A DNA stretch of 15,144 nt from Acidobacteriota bacterium. GTDB lineage: Bacteria; Acidobacteriota; Terriglobia; Versatilivoradales; Versatilivoraceae. The position numbers and the translations under genes are program-made. How positions within the stretch are numbered: the first letter of the stretch is position 1; each line of letters starts with the position of its first letter. Below the pieces are notes generated by a model, which was not told where the DNA came from, did no database searches, and saw only the letters and a program-made list of their open reading frames with translations. Where the stretch lies: the NCBI GenBank assembly GCA_026706225.1, contig JAPOZE010000686.1, forward strand, positions 1-15,144, given 5' to 3'. Shown one piece after another: positions 7,647 to 14,891 of the stretch.

Positions 7647-7675
7647 ACTATATGTGGAACCAAGCTGTGTGCCAA
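7647..7675 (-). promoter_or_regulatory. Near-consensus sigma-70 promoter of the toxin-antitoxin operon, leaderless
   Basis: On the minus strand TTGGCA (complement of 7670-7675) is followed by a 17-base spacer and TATAGT (complement of 7647-7652); each hexamer has one mismatch to consensus. Only six bases separate the -10 from the antitoxin ATG, so transcription should start at about the start codon. An imperfect CATAG/CTATATG inverted repeat between the -10 and the ATG could be the autorepressor operator (inference). Confidence 0.72.
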
Positions 7676-8087
7676 CGGAATTCTTTCGCCGGAACTTCCA
7701 ACAGATCGAGAGTTTCGCCGGCCACTGTCGGGTGGTAGCAGGGAACGCCGTTGAATTGCCGGAAAATTCCGGGATATGGAGGTTTGTCGACCCCTGAGGT
7801 CCCGAGAACCTTTCTTGGTCCGGATTTGGCGAAGCCCCCTTCTTTCTCCTGCCTCGACCCTCAGAGGAATGCCCTAAGGCGTTGAGCGCGACCATGGACC
7901 GGGATACAATTCAGTCGATCCGTGCGGGATGGGCGAACGAATGCCGAGAGGCGTCGAGCAGCGGATCCATGGAAAACGGCGGAACCACGGAACACCTCAT
8001 TGACTGTCCCTTGCTGAAGCCAGTTGGCCACAACCCGAATCGGACATCGCTCATCATTCCTGTCAGATACCCGTCGGGGCCGTCAGA
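7676..8087. other. Intergenic region between the toxin-antitoxin operon and the reductase, no confident gene
   Basis: These genes are transcribed divergently, so promoters for both directions lie here. Apart from the toxin-antitoxin promoter just at its left edge I see no clear promoter. A doubtful 65-codon ORF (ATG 7894 to TGA 8091) touches the reductase start by ATGA, but it has mixed third-base composition and no recognisable domain. Confidence 0.4.
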
Positions 8088-9518
8088 ATGATCACCCGGA
8101 AACGTTTTCCCATAGGCAGTCGCGAGCGGCCCCTCCAGGTGGCCATCGTGGGCTCCGGTCCTTCGGGGTTCTACACTGCCGACACCCTTTTGAAGCAGAA
8201 GGATCTCCACCTGAAGGTGGACATGTTCGAGCGCATGGCCATGCCCTACGGGCTGGTGCGCTACGGCGTGGCTCCGGATCACCAGAAAACCAAGCAGGTG
8301 ATCCGCATCTATGAAGCCACGGCCGGGGACCCGCGCTTCCGGTTCTTCGGCAACGTCCAGGTGGGCCGTGACCTGCAGGTGAAGGAACTGCAGCAGCGCT
8401 ACGATCAGATTGTCTATGCCGTCGGATGCGAGTCGGACCGGCGATTGGATATCCCGGGAGAGGATCTGCCGGGCAGCCATACGGCGACGGCGTTTGTGGC
8501 CTGGTACAACGGTCATCCCGATCATCGGGACGACCTGTTCGATCTGACCGCACGGCGAGTGGCGGTGGTGGGCGTCGGCAACGTGGCCATGGACGTCACC
8601 CGAATCCTGGTGCAGGATCCGGAAGGCCTGGCCTCGACCGACATCGCCGAGCACGCTTTGCAAGCCCTTCGCAAGAGCTCGGTCGAAGAGGTGGTGGTGT
8701 TGGGGCGTCGTGGACCCGTCCAGGCCAAGTTCACTCCCAAGGAAATCCGTGAGATCGGCGACCTGCCCGGCGTGGAATTGACGGTCAGACCCCGGGACCT
8801 GGAATTGGACCCGGTCTCCCGGTCCCAACTGGAGAAGGGAGGGTTCGCCCGCCGGAATTTCGAGTACTTGAAGGGGCAGGTCTGCCAGGGGGGTCCGCAT
8901 GGACGCCGCCGCGTCCGCCTGCGCTTCTTCACCTCACCGGTGGAAATTCTGTGGAAGCGGGGTCGGGTCGGCTCCGTGCGGATGGAACGCAACCGCCTGG
9001 TTTGGGATGACCAGGGACAATCCCGTTGCGTAGGCACCGGAGTGTTCGAGAGCATCGAGGTGGGTCTGGTCTTTCGGTCGGTGGGATACCGGGGAATCCC
9101 GATTCCGGACGTCCCGTTCGATGAACGCAAGGGCTTGATCCCCAACGCGGCGGGGCGGGTGCTGCGCCCCCCCGGCGACGAGAACGGAACCTCCGAGTAC
9201 GTGGTGGGCTGGATCAAGCGGGGCCCCTCCGGTCTCATCGGAGCCAACAAGCGGGACTCGGCCGAAACGGTCCGTGGGATGATGGAGGATCTTCAGGGCC
9301 GGGCGGCCGGGTCCCTTCCGGAGGGAAACCCTGAGGTCCTGGAACGTCTGCTCATGGAGCGGGGAATCCGGCCCATTCAATTTCGGGACTGGCAGCTCAT
9401 CGACGCGGAGGAGCAGGAGCGAGGCCGAAAGCGGGGCAAGGTGAGGGAAAAGATCACCGACCCGGAAGAAGTCGTCTCGCTGTTGAGAGAGGGGCAGCGC
9501 CGGAAAGAGGATGATTAG
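8088..9518 (+). CDS. Ferredoxin-NADP+ reductase, adrenodoxin reductase (FprA) type
   Basis: This 476-residue flavoprotein would move electrons between NADP(H) and a ferredoxin. The FAD-binding motif is VGSGPSGFYTA (Gly22-Gly27). The family block FERMAMPYGLVRYGVAPDHQKTK follows, as do the NADP-binding GVGNVAMD (162-169) and GRRGPVQAKFT. Near the C-terminus GWIKRGPSGLIGANKRDS (from residue 374) is the signature that closes the FAD site. Length and motif order match mitochondrial adrenodoxin reductase and mycobacterial FprA, not the plant-type or thioredoxin-like classes. No signal peptide, so it is cytoplasmic. There is no ferredoxin or P450 gene nearby, so its partner is unknown. The start at 8088 has only a weak GGGG upstream; the next methionine lies inside the domain. 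It appears to be a single-gene unit. Confidence 0.95.
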   Translation: MITRKRFPIGSRERPLQVAIVGSGPSGFYTADTLLKQKDLHLKVDMFERMAMPYGLVRYGVAPDHQKTKQVIRIYEATAGDPRFRFFGNVQVGRDLQVKELQQRYDQIVYAVGCESDRRLDIPGEDLPGSHTATAFVAWYNGHPDHRDDLFDLTARRVAVVGVGNVAMDVTRILVQDPEGLASTDIAEHALQALRKSSVEEVVVLGRRGPVQAKFTPKEIREIGDLPGVELTVRPRDLELDPVSRSQLEKGGFARRNFEYLKGQVCQGGPHGRRRVRLRFFTSPVEILWKRGRVGSVRMERNRLVWDDQGQSRCVGTGVFESIEVGLVFRSVGYRGIPIPDVPFDERKGLIPNAAGRVLRPPGDENGTSEYVVGWIKRGPSGLIGANKRDSAETVRGMMEDLQGRAAGSLPEGNPEVLERLLMERGIRPIQFRDWQLIDAEEQERGRKRGKVREKITDPEEVVSLLREGQRRKEDD

Positions 9519-9529
9519 CCGGGTTGAAG

Positions 9530-9557
9530 GGCCCTCGCTTGGTTCGAGACAAGGGCC
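9530..9557 (+). terminator. Weak hairpin after the reductase gene
   Basis: GGCCCT (9530-9535) pairs with AGGGCC (9552-9557) across a 16-base loop, 12 bases after the stop codon. No U-run follows directly, so termination here is only a guess. Confidence 0.25.
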
Positions 9558-9690
9558 GCTGTGTCTTTGACCGGGTCATGCGTCCCTCCGCTTCCGATGC
9601 GAGTGTGGTGATCCGAGCTTAGGTGGGAGTACACGGTCACCGCTACCTTTAATCACCGGCTGCCAGGTGAATACCATTGCAGAACACCCG

Positions 9691-10476
9691 ATGAGCAAGT
9701 GGCGGATTGGTGCCACTCTTCTTGTTGTAGCGGCAGGATGGATCTTCTCCGGCTCCACGGCTCGAGCCAACGACTTTTATCTGCGAGTCGGGGGCAGCCT
9801 CGAAGCGGCTGAGGAAACGCGGTTCAAGGACAAATCCTGTTCGAGCACCTCTCCAGCGGCCCTATACGGCTGTGGGACAGGCAACGATGGGGCGCCCAAG
9901 AGCACGCTGGGCGATTTCGGCGCCATGGCCGGCTTCGAACTCGGGGTTGGCCGCTCGGTGACTCCTGTATTGAGGCTGGAAGCTGTCTTGCAACATCGCC
10001 CGAGCTTTACCTTCAAGGGCCGCGCCAATTTTGTCCAGACGACAGCCAGGCAGACGGTCGCTGCAGACTTGTCCTCCCTTTCCGGCATGATTGCCGCCTA
10101 TGTGGATCTCCCACGGTTGGGCCTGAGCAGGTTCGGCCCGTTCAATCCGTTTATCGGGGGTGGCGCCGGCGTTTCTCGCATCCACATCGGCGAAACCCGC
10201 ATGGAGTTTCCAAAAACGGCAACCATTGTTCCAGGCGGACAACGGGCCGGGTTCGCCCGAATGCTGACGGCGGGCGTGGGGATAGAACTAACCGAGACGG
10301 TGACGCTCGATCTCGGCTATCGCTACAGGAATTCCGGCACTGCTGAAATCGGTAGAGCCACGGGACGGATCGTGTGGCACGACGGGAGCCGCGAACCACT
10401 GGAGCTCGGCCTCGCCGAGACACGGGCAACGGTGTCGGGTCAGGGATTCCAGGTGTCCCTGCGCTATAGGTTTTAG
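9691..10476 (+). CDS. Outer-membrane beta-barrel protein (OmpA/OmpW-like porin fold)
   Basis: The predicted 261-residue protein has a signal peptide (hydrophobic residues about 6-22, cut after STARA) followed by FYLRVGGSLE, the usual first strand of small outer-membrane barrels. Alternating polar/hydrophobic strands run through it (GAMAGFELGVGRSV, PFNPFIGGGAGVSRIHIG, VTLDLGYRYR). It ends in SLRYRF, where the terminal aromatic residue marks BAM-dependent insertion. A Cys pair (KSCSS and YGCGT) lies in the first extracellular loop and may form a disulphide. The best guess is a small barrel of the opacity/OmpW-like superfamily; cargo or role is unknown. GTG at 9667 is an alternative start that adds eight residues; ATG 9691 gives the cleaner signal peptide. 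TTTAAT at 9648-9653 could be a -10, without a good -35. It converges with the next gene, 13 bases apart. Confidence 0.82.
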   Translation: MSKWRIGATLLVVAAGWIFSGSTARANDFYLRVGGSLEAAEETRFKDKSCSSTSPAALYGCGTGNDGAPKSTLGDFGAMAGFELGVGRSVTPVLRLEAVLQHRPSFTFKGRANFVQTTARQTVAADLSSLSGMIAAYVDLPRLGLSRFGPFNPFIGGGAGVSRIHIGETRMEFPKTATIVPGGQRAGFARMLTAGVGIELTETVTLDLGYRYRNSGTAEIGRATGRIVWHDGSREPLELGLAETRATVSGQGFQVSLRYRF

Positions 10477-10489
10477 CTAAGGCTCCTGC

Positions 10490-11506
10490 CTATCCTTCTC
10501 CGCCCGTCATGGCTTTTTCGCGGGCCAGTCCCGAGCGGAAATCCCCCTCGTAGACCATGACAAAGCCCTTGGGGCAGACGAACTCCTCCCCGGGCTGCAG
10601 GATCCGATCGACGTCGTAGCGGAAGGAGACCTCCACCCGCCGGTCGCGGGCGGTCCCCACCGGTATGGTGAGTGTGCCCGGGTCGGGCGGCCGGCTGGCC
10701 ACGGTCATTCCCATGACGCTGTTCCAGAAGGCCACCCGGGCGAATCCGGGAGAGGCGGTGGCTACGACCTGGGCGAAGCCGAGGTCGAGCAGGGGGGCGG
10801 TGGCCTCTCCATGGACAGGCCGATCGAAAAGAAAGCACTGGAGGGCGTGGCGAGGGGCCTGGGGATCGGTCAGGGAAGCATCCATGCGGAAGAACTGGTT
10901 GGTGATCCGGGTGATGCGAAGGGGTCGTTCCAGGTCGGGATTGCGGTAGACGGCCCAGATCATGGCGATGTCCGGGTGGGCCTCGAAGAACTCGACGACC
11001 ATGGTCTTTTCGATCAGGGCGTTCTCTTCGGTTTCTCCGAGGCCGGTGATCTTGAGGCGCTTGCCGGGGCCGAAGCGGCCTCTCACCTCGGACAGGCCGA
11101 TGTTCCGGTAGTCGACGTAGAAATCCAGTATTTCCTGTCCGTCAACCGCAATGAAGTGGCTGGGTCTGGCCAGGGTGGGATCGGGAGGGTTGTGGCTGAG
11201 AGCCAGGAGCCGGCCGTCCTGCCGCAAGAAGACACTGCAGTAGAGCTCCCGATCGAAGCGGATCTGAATGGCGGAGTGGCGGAACCACACTTCCCCCTCG
11301 GCCACGGCGGTATAGCGGATTCCCTGCGATGTCGCCGCCTGTCGCTGGCCGCCGCACCCCGGGCCGACAGTCCAGAGGAACAGTCCGCTCAACACTGCCA
11401 CCAGGCCGCGGGCCCGGGTTGCGATTCCGGATCGGCGAAGCCGTCCCGGAGCCGCCTGCCTGGGGAAGTTCCGACGAAATCGATTTACGGGATGGGCAGG
11501 CATCAT
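10490..11506 (-). CDS. Secreted or lipoprotein beta-sandwich protein of unknown function
   Basis: The predicted 338-residue protein has a long Arg-rich N-terminal region (residues 1-34), a hydrophobic segment (about 35-48) and then Cys51 in VGPGCGGQ. That resembles a lipobox only loosely, since the usual Leu at -3 is missing, so it is a lipoprotein or a signal-anchored export. The body is beta-rich with no catalytic motif I know. It carries stretches such as FFEAHPDIAMIWAVYRNPD and ILQPGEEFVCPKGFVMVYEGD. The last block resembles the end of the N-terminal beta-supersandwich domain of GH36-type alpha-galactosidases, but the catalytic barrel that would follow is absent: the frame stops with TAG after 17 more residues. 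It may be an orphan domain or a truncated gene. The start is ATG 11506, or the adjacent ATG 11503, behind AGGAG; a TTG farther up (11575) is less likely. Confidence 0.6.
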   Translation of the reverse strand: MMPAHPVNRFRRNFPRQAAPGRLRRSGIATRARGLVAVLSGLFLWTVGPGCGGQRQAATSQGIRYTAVAEGEVWFRHSAIQIRFDRELYCSVFLRQDGRLLALSHNPPDPTLARPSHFIAVDGQEILDFYVDYRNIGLSEVRGRFGPGKRLKITGLGETEENALIEKTMVVEFFEAHPDIAMIWAVYRNPDLERPLRITRITNQFFRMDASLTDPQAPRHALQCFLFDRPVHGEATAPLLDLGFAQVVATASPGFARVAFWNSVMGMTVASRPPDPGTLTIPVGTARDRRVEVSFRYDVDRILQPGEEFVCPKGFVMVYEGDFRSGLAREKAMTGGEG

Positions 11507-11611
11507 GGGTTCTCCTGGCGCCACAGGAACCGGCGTTTCAAGCGGCCGGCGTCGCAGGACGACTGCCGTTGCCAATGCAACGGTCGGCAGATCACCCTGC
11601 CGCGGGACGAT

Positions 11612-12247
11612 TCACCCGGAGCGACCCGAACCGGCAGGGGAGGGTTCGACCTTCAGCAGGTAGTCCAGGCAAAGCTGGGACCAGGTTTCCAGTTGGGGGC
11701 GCCGCCGCGCCAGTTGCTTCAGGGTGAGGAAGCGAAGCTCGGTGATGGAGCCCTCCCCCTTGGTGACTTCCCGGTGATCCAGCCGGCAGTGGTGCACGAT
11801 TCCCAGGTGGACCCTCCCCACCGGAGTGGAATCGTCGTTGAGAAGTCCCAACGGCTCGGTTGGGAAAACACCCTCCAGGGAGATTTCTTCCGAAAGTTCC
11901 CGCTGCAGCGCCGCCTCATAGAACTCCCGGCCGCGATGGAACAGGCTTTCGTCCCCGGGATTGATGTGGCCGCCAATTCCGATGGAACCCTTGTGGACCA
12001 GGCGTTTTTCTCCCGAGGCCTTTCCCCGGACGTAGTGCAGCCAGCGGTCTCCCCTTTGGATCAGCACATAGGGAATCAGTTGCTTGAATTCCGGGTCGTG
12101 CTCGGCCTGCGACCTGGGTCGGAAGCGGGAATTTCGCGGATCCAGCAGCACCTCCAGCCGCGCCTCCACCACCGGTTGGAAGCCCTGCCCGATCCGCAGT
12201 GTCTCCAGCAGTCGGCTGGGGACCCCCAGGACCATTTCGTCCTTCAT
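11612..12247 (-). CDS. Nudix (MutT-family) predicted phosphoesterase
   Basis: This 211-residue cytoplasmic protein matches the layout of the predicted MutT-family phosphoesterases (COG4112 type). It has FKQLIPYVLI near residue 55, a substrate-side RGKASGEKRLVHKGSIGIGGHINP (about 74-97), then the Nudix core. The metal-binding core is intact as RELSEE (116-121) with Glu108 eight residues before the Arg. The leading Gly and the trailing Gly of the classical box are replaced (Leu102, Ser123), and an insertion separates GGH from the box; both seem typical of this subfamily. Nudix enzymes cleave nucleoside diphosphate linkages; the substrate is unknown. ATG 12247 is preceded by GGGGAG at four to five bases. 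Earlier in-frame codons give a poor N-terminus. It is followed 105 bases later by the beta-sandwich gene on the same strand, possibly one operon. Confidence 0.85.
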   Translation of the reverse strand: MKDEMVLGVPSRLLETLRIGQGFQPVVEARLEVLLDPRNSRFRPRSQAEHDPEFKQLIPYVLIQRGDRWLHYVRGKASGEKRLVHKGSIGIGGHINPGDESLFHRGREFYEAALQRELSEEISLEGVFPTEPLGLLNDDSTPVGRVHLGIVHHCRLDHREVTKGEGSITELRFLTLKQLARRRPQLETWSQLCLDYLLKVEPSPAGSGRSG

Positions 12248-12484
12248 GACTCTCCCCGCTCCGAAACCCAGGCTTGAGGTTAGGTAGGATACCCGGGAAA
12301 TGCAACCCGGAATTTCGCCTGCCCGCGGACATTCAGGAGTTTCAGGCAGGTGCCGCCCCTGACCTGCCGGACAGATCATTCGAGGAGGAAACTACCGATC
12401 TTTTTTGAAGACGAACCACGCATGGACACGAAACGCCACGAATATCGATGGGACTCCCTTGCTGCGACGACGTCACGGAATGAA

Positions 12485-12699
12485 GCCCACCCGGGAGCGC
12501 GGGCATCCCGCCCGCACACATTTTGGCACATCCCCGCCCAACTCCTCGACCTGGATGGACCGGCAACGGCGCCAGGGCTCTGCTTGGGCCGAGCCCATGC
12601 GGTTCCCGCCGGCAGGGTGGCCGGGCGCCCCATCGCAGGAAATTGAGCGGCAGGCAACGGTAGAGCATGCGGGCGGGACGCCCGCGCTCCCGGGTGGGC
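12485..12699. repeat. 215-base element with 32-base terminal inverted repeats (REP/MITE-like)
   Basis: The left arm (12485-12516) and the right arm (12668-12699) are reverse complements with one mismatch in 32, separated by 151 bases. Each arm contains its own small hairpin (GCGGGC, a five-base loop, GCCCGC in the right arm). The interior has no ORF with gene-like features. Arms of the type GGGAGCGCGGGC...CCCGCCCGC are, from memory, common dispersed intergenic repeats in several environmental phyla. This could be a non-autonomous mobile element or a REP-type bipartite repeat. I see no clear target-site duplication. Confidence 0.75.
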
Positions 12700-12809
12700 G
12701 CCTCTTCCCATGGCTCTTGCTCCTCGAGGCGGCGCGCGCCAGCCTGCCGGGCCGCAGCCCTGCCGATGCCGCAGAACCGTCTCGCTTGGCGGCCCTTCGT
12801 GGATTACTC

Positions 12810-12837
12810 TCCACACTTCAAACTTCACTATCCACTC
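12810..12837. repeat. Degenerate heptamer tandem repeat
   Basis: Four units of seven bases (TCCACAC, TTCAAAC, TTCACTA, TCCACTC) lie end to end. The units match the family seen near the right end of the window (15018-15044, and reversed at 14831-14858). Confidence 0.65.
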
Positions 12838-12838
12838 G

Positions 12839-12877
12839 GCCGCGCCCCCCGCCCCGAACCACGGGCGGGGGCGCGGC
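12839..12877. terminator. Very stable GC-rich hairpin just upstream of tRNA-Sec
   Basis: GCCGCGCC... (12839-12854) pairs with ...GGCGCGGC (12863-12877): fifteen base pairs with one bulged C and a loop of about eight bases. It ends 18 bases before the tRNA. No U-run follows. It could isolate selC from upstream transcription, or be a repeat or cruciform. The function is not settled by sequence. Confidence 0.55.
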
Positions 12878-12882
12878 TATGC

Positions 12883-12888
12883 TATATT
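12883..12888 (+). promoter_or_regulatory. Candidate -10 box of selC
   Basis: TATATT ends seven bases before the mature tRNA 5' end, the right place for a -10 (an overlapping TATGCT at 12878-12883 is another choice). The -35 region falls in the GC hairpin and does not match consensus, so this is tentative. Confidence 0.4.
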
Positions 12889-12895
12889 GCCGGGT

Positions 12896-12992
12896 GGAGG
12901 CGAAAAGGGTCTGGTGACTCTCCTGGTCTTCAAAACCTGTGCGTCGCGACGATGTCGGGACGGGTGGGTTCGATTCCCACACGCCTCCGCCA
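12896..12992 (+). tRNA. selC: Selenocysteine tRNA (anticodon UCA)
   Basis: The 97-base gene folds as a bacterial tRNA-Sec, which brings selenocysteine to in-frame UGA codons with SelB. The acceptor GGAGGCG (12896-12902) pairs fully with CGCCTCC (12982-12988), followed by discriminator G and an encoded CCA. The D-arm has six base pairs with a four-base loop TGGT, a tRNA-Sec hallmark. The anticodon loop CTTCAAA carries TCA at 12930-12932. The long variable arm (about 12940-12962) forms a 4+4 pair stem with a GAT loop. The T-arm is GTGGG-TTCGATT-CCCAC. Two oddities: the eighth acceptor pair is A-A (12903/12981), and the anticodon stem has a T-T mismatch (12924/12938). No selA, selB, selD or selenoprotein gene is in this window. 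No terminator separates it from the dehydrogenase gene. Confidence 0.93.
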
Positions 12993-13012
12993 ACCCCCTG
13001 TGAAGCTCCCCC

Positions 13013-14695
13013 ATGCAAGAATTGGAAGTGCTCATGGAAGCCGAGCGGTCCCACCGCTGGGCTCGCACTCCGGCGCCGGAGCTGGCCGACCGGCTGTTGG
13101 AGGTGGCGGAGGCTTTTTACACCCGCGGAGACGCCCTGGCCCTGGAGACCGCGGAACGCATGGGAGTGTCTCCGGCCTCGGTCTGGTTCGAGTCCCTTTT
13201 CCCCGCGGTGTGGGGCTTGCTTTCCACCGCCTCCTTTCTGAAGCCCCTTGAAGGCTCGCTGGACGAGATCGTTGCCTCGGAGCCGATAGCCACCCAAGAC
13301 TTCGCCGGATCGCCGGCGTTGCGGCTGCTTCCCGCCAACTCATTCCAACGTCTGCTATTGCCCGGGTTTTCCGGGCATGTCCTGCTGCGCCCTTCCGTGA
13401 GCGCGCCGCCAAGGCAACCCTCCACGGAGGGACTGGCCCTTTGCCTGCTGCCCTTCAATCTGGCCGGCATCGGCGTCCTGGACATCCTGCATCTGCTTTG
13501 TCTCGGCCCCAGGAGGGTCCTGGCCAAGGTTTCCGAGAAGGCTTCCTTTCTCAAGGATCACCTTGAGAAGGCATTTGCCCCACTGGTGTCCTGTGGGGCC
13601 TTGTCCTTTGTGCAGGGCGGACCCGACACCGGTGCGCGGCTGGCGGCGCGTCCCGAATTCGACCGGATCCACCTGACGGGTAGTGCACGGACGGCTGCCG
13701 CGGTGCAGGCCATCGCCGGGCAGGACAAGGTCACCTGCGAGTTGGGAGGAGTGACCCCGGCTATCGTTCTTCCCGAGGTCGGAAAGGACCGTCGCCTGTT
13801 GCGCCAGGTGGCCCGGCAGGTGGTTTTCGGAGCCCTGGCCAACAACGGGCAGCACTGCGTCAGCTATCAGGTGGTCCTGGTCCCGGAATCCCTGCGGACC
13901 GCGCTGGGCCAGGCGCTGGCCAGGGAGATGGCGCTGGTGTCCGGGCCGGCCGGGCCGGCCGGCCCCGATCGCCTGTTGATCGACGAGGCGGCGTCCTCCC
14001 GGGTGGCGGCCATGGTTGAGGATGCCCGTGGTCGGGGAGCCACGGTGACTTCATTCGGGGAGAGGTCCAGCGGGCGCCGCTTTCCCGTGACGCTTCTGAG
14101 CGGGATCACCGATGAGATGAGGCTCTTTCGCGAGGAAGCCTTCGGTCCGGTGGTGGGCTTGGCGAGCCTGCCGGACAGGGACTTCAGCCGGGAGGCGCTC
14201 TCCCGGGCCAATCGGCCCGCTCTGGCGGGTGACCTGGGCGCCTCGGTGTTTACCCCGTTTCCGGATTCGGAACCCGTTCGGCACCTGGCTCGCCACCTCA
14301 AGCACGGCGTGGTGGCCATCAACAGCTATCCGGGCGTGGCCTATGCCACCTCGCTGCCCTGGGGCCCCGGCCCCGGGCAGGCCAGCGGCCGCGGCTGGGT
14401 TCACAATTTCCGGTTCCTGGACGAAACCCGGATGGAGAAAGTGGTGCTGGCGGCGACGCTGGGAAGGAAGGGGCTCGGACCGGTGGCCTGGGAGGATCCC
14501 TGGCTCCCCAACGTCGGAGGCCGGCGCCCTCTGCGGCTGGCCAAGGCCCTGGTGCGGTCGGCCCTGGCCTGGTTTCGGAAGCAGCCCGGCCGGCTGCTGG
14601 CCTCGCAGTGGGACCTGGTTCCGGCCTTGATCGGCCGGGAGGTCAGCGCCCGCCGCCAGGACCGTTTACCCGAAAACCATCTGTTTTGCCGGTAG
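13013..14695 (+). CDS. Aldehyde dehydrogenase superfamily protein, divergent
   Basis: This 560-residue protein has the NAD(P)-dependent aldehyde or acyl-CoA dehydrogenase fold. Key residues are present: the Asn149 in LPFNLAG (the oxyanion Asn), HLTGS (220-224) in the cofactor site, the general base Glu243 in CELGGVTP, the nucleophile Cys282 in NNGQHC, and EEAFGPVVGL near residue 378. It is longer than usual (about 490). An N-terminal region of about 100 residues lacks familiar ALDH sequence, and a C-terminal tail of about 70 residues is rich in Arg, Trp and Pro. The nucleotide-binding Lys context (VLAKVSEKA) is kept. The catalytic residue is Cys, not Sec, so proximity to selC does not imply a selenoenzyme. 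The start ATG lies 20 bases past the tRNA CCA, with a weak GAAG upstream; ATG 13034 is an alternative. Substrate unknown. Confidence 0.87.
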   Translation: MQELEVLMEAERSHRWARTPAPELADRLLEVAEAFYTRGDALALETAERMGVSPASVWFESLFPAVWGLLSTASFLKPLEGSLDEIVASEPIATQDFAGSPALRLLPANSFQRLLLPGFSGHVLLRPSVSAPPRQPSTEGLALCLLPFNLAGIGVLDILHLLCLGPRRVLAKVSEKASFLKDHLEKAFAPLVSCGALSFVQGGPDTGARLAARPEFDRIHLTGSARTAAAVQAIAGQDKVTCELGGVTPAIVLPEVGKDRRLLRQVARQVVFGALANNGQHCVSYQVVLVPESLRTALGQALAREMALVSGPAGPAGPDRLLIDEAASSRVAAMVEDARGRGATVTSFGERSSGRRFPVTLLSGITDEMRLFREEAFGPVVGLASLPDRDFSREALSRANRPALAGDLGASVFTPFPDSEPVRHLARHLKHGVVAINSYPGVAYATSLPWGPGPGQASGRGWVHNFRFLDETRMEKVVLAATLGRKGLGPVAWEDPWLPNVGGRRPLRLAKALVRSALAWFRKQPGRLLASQWDLVPALIGREVSARRQDRLPENHLFCR

Positions 14696-14736
14696 GAACC
14701 GTCCCGTCGTATGGAACGGTAGCGCGGCCAAGCGAA

Positions 14737-14764
14737 CAGTGGCCAGTGGCCAGTGGTTAGTGGA
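14737..14764. repeat. CAGTGGC heptamer tandem repeat
   Basis: Four seven-base units, CAGTGGC twice, then CAGTGGT and TAGTGGA. This is a related but separate heptamer family from the GTGGAGA tract downstream. Confidence 0.7.
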
Positions 14765-14784
14765 TAGCCGCCCCCCCGTCCCTG

Positions 14785-14887
14785 ACGACGGGACGGATCA
14801 TACGGAGTGAAACAGGGATGCTTCAGACGAGTGGAGAGTGGAGAGTGGAGAGTGAAGAGCTATTTGATCCACACGCCAAGCATCTTG
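14785..14887. repeat. Direct repeat copy A, interrupted by a heptamer tract
   Basis: Starting at ACGACGGG, this copy aligns without gaps to bases 15071-15119, including GTGAAACAGGG (mostly transition differences). The alignment then continues after the heptamer tract at 14862-14887 with 15120-15144. Copy A thus carries a 28-base heptamer block that copy B lacks. Confidence 0.6.
14831..14858. repeat. GTGGAGA heptamer tandem repeat
   Basis: Four copies of GTGGAGA, the last changed to GTGAAGA. It is the reverse complement of the tract at 15018-15044, so the two face each other across 159 bases. Confidence 0.8.
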
Positions 14888-14891
14888 TCGG

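Larger units (their letters stand above)
12248..12895. other. Repeat-rich intergenic region between the Nudix gene and selC
   Basis: No protein gene is credible here. Predicted frames are made of repeat-derived translations. From left to right it holds a promoter region for the Nudix gene, an ACGAA-rich stretch at about 12412-12446, a 215-base element bounded by 32-base inverted repeats (12485-12699), a heptamer tract (12810-12837), and a GC-rich hairpin (12839-12877) just before tRNA-Sec. Confidence 0.7.

Noticed and set aside
7894..8091. A 65-codon ORF ending in ATGA with the reductase start
   Set aside because: The overlap is suggestive, but there is no ribosome site, no domain and no clear third-base bias; chance is likelier.
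10811..12277. A 488-codon plus-strand open frame
   Set aside because: It is antisense to the beta-sandwich and Nudix genes, both of which have recognised motifs or start signals; its Gly/Glu/Val-rich translation is typical of a shadow.
12412..12446. Repeated ACGAA/CCACG stretch as a possible CRISPR or iteron array
   Set aside because: The units are short and irregular with no fixed spacing and no spacers; it is more like degraded intergenic repeat sequence.
13739..13858. Whether the aldehyde dehydrogenase is a selenoprotein because selC is adjacent
   Set aside because: The nucleophile is an ordinary Cys codon (TGC at 13856) and there is no in-frame TGA before the TAG stop.
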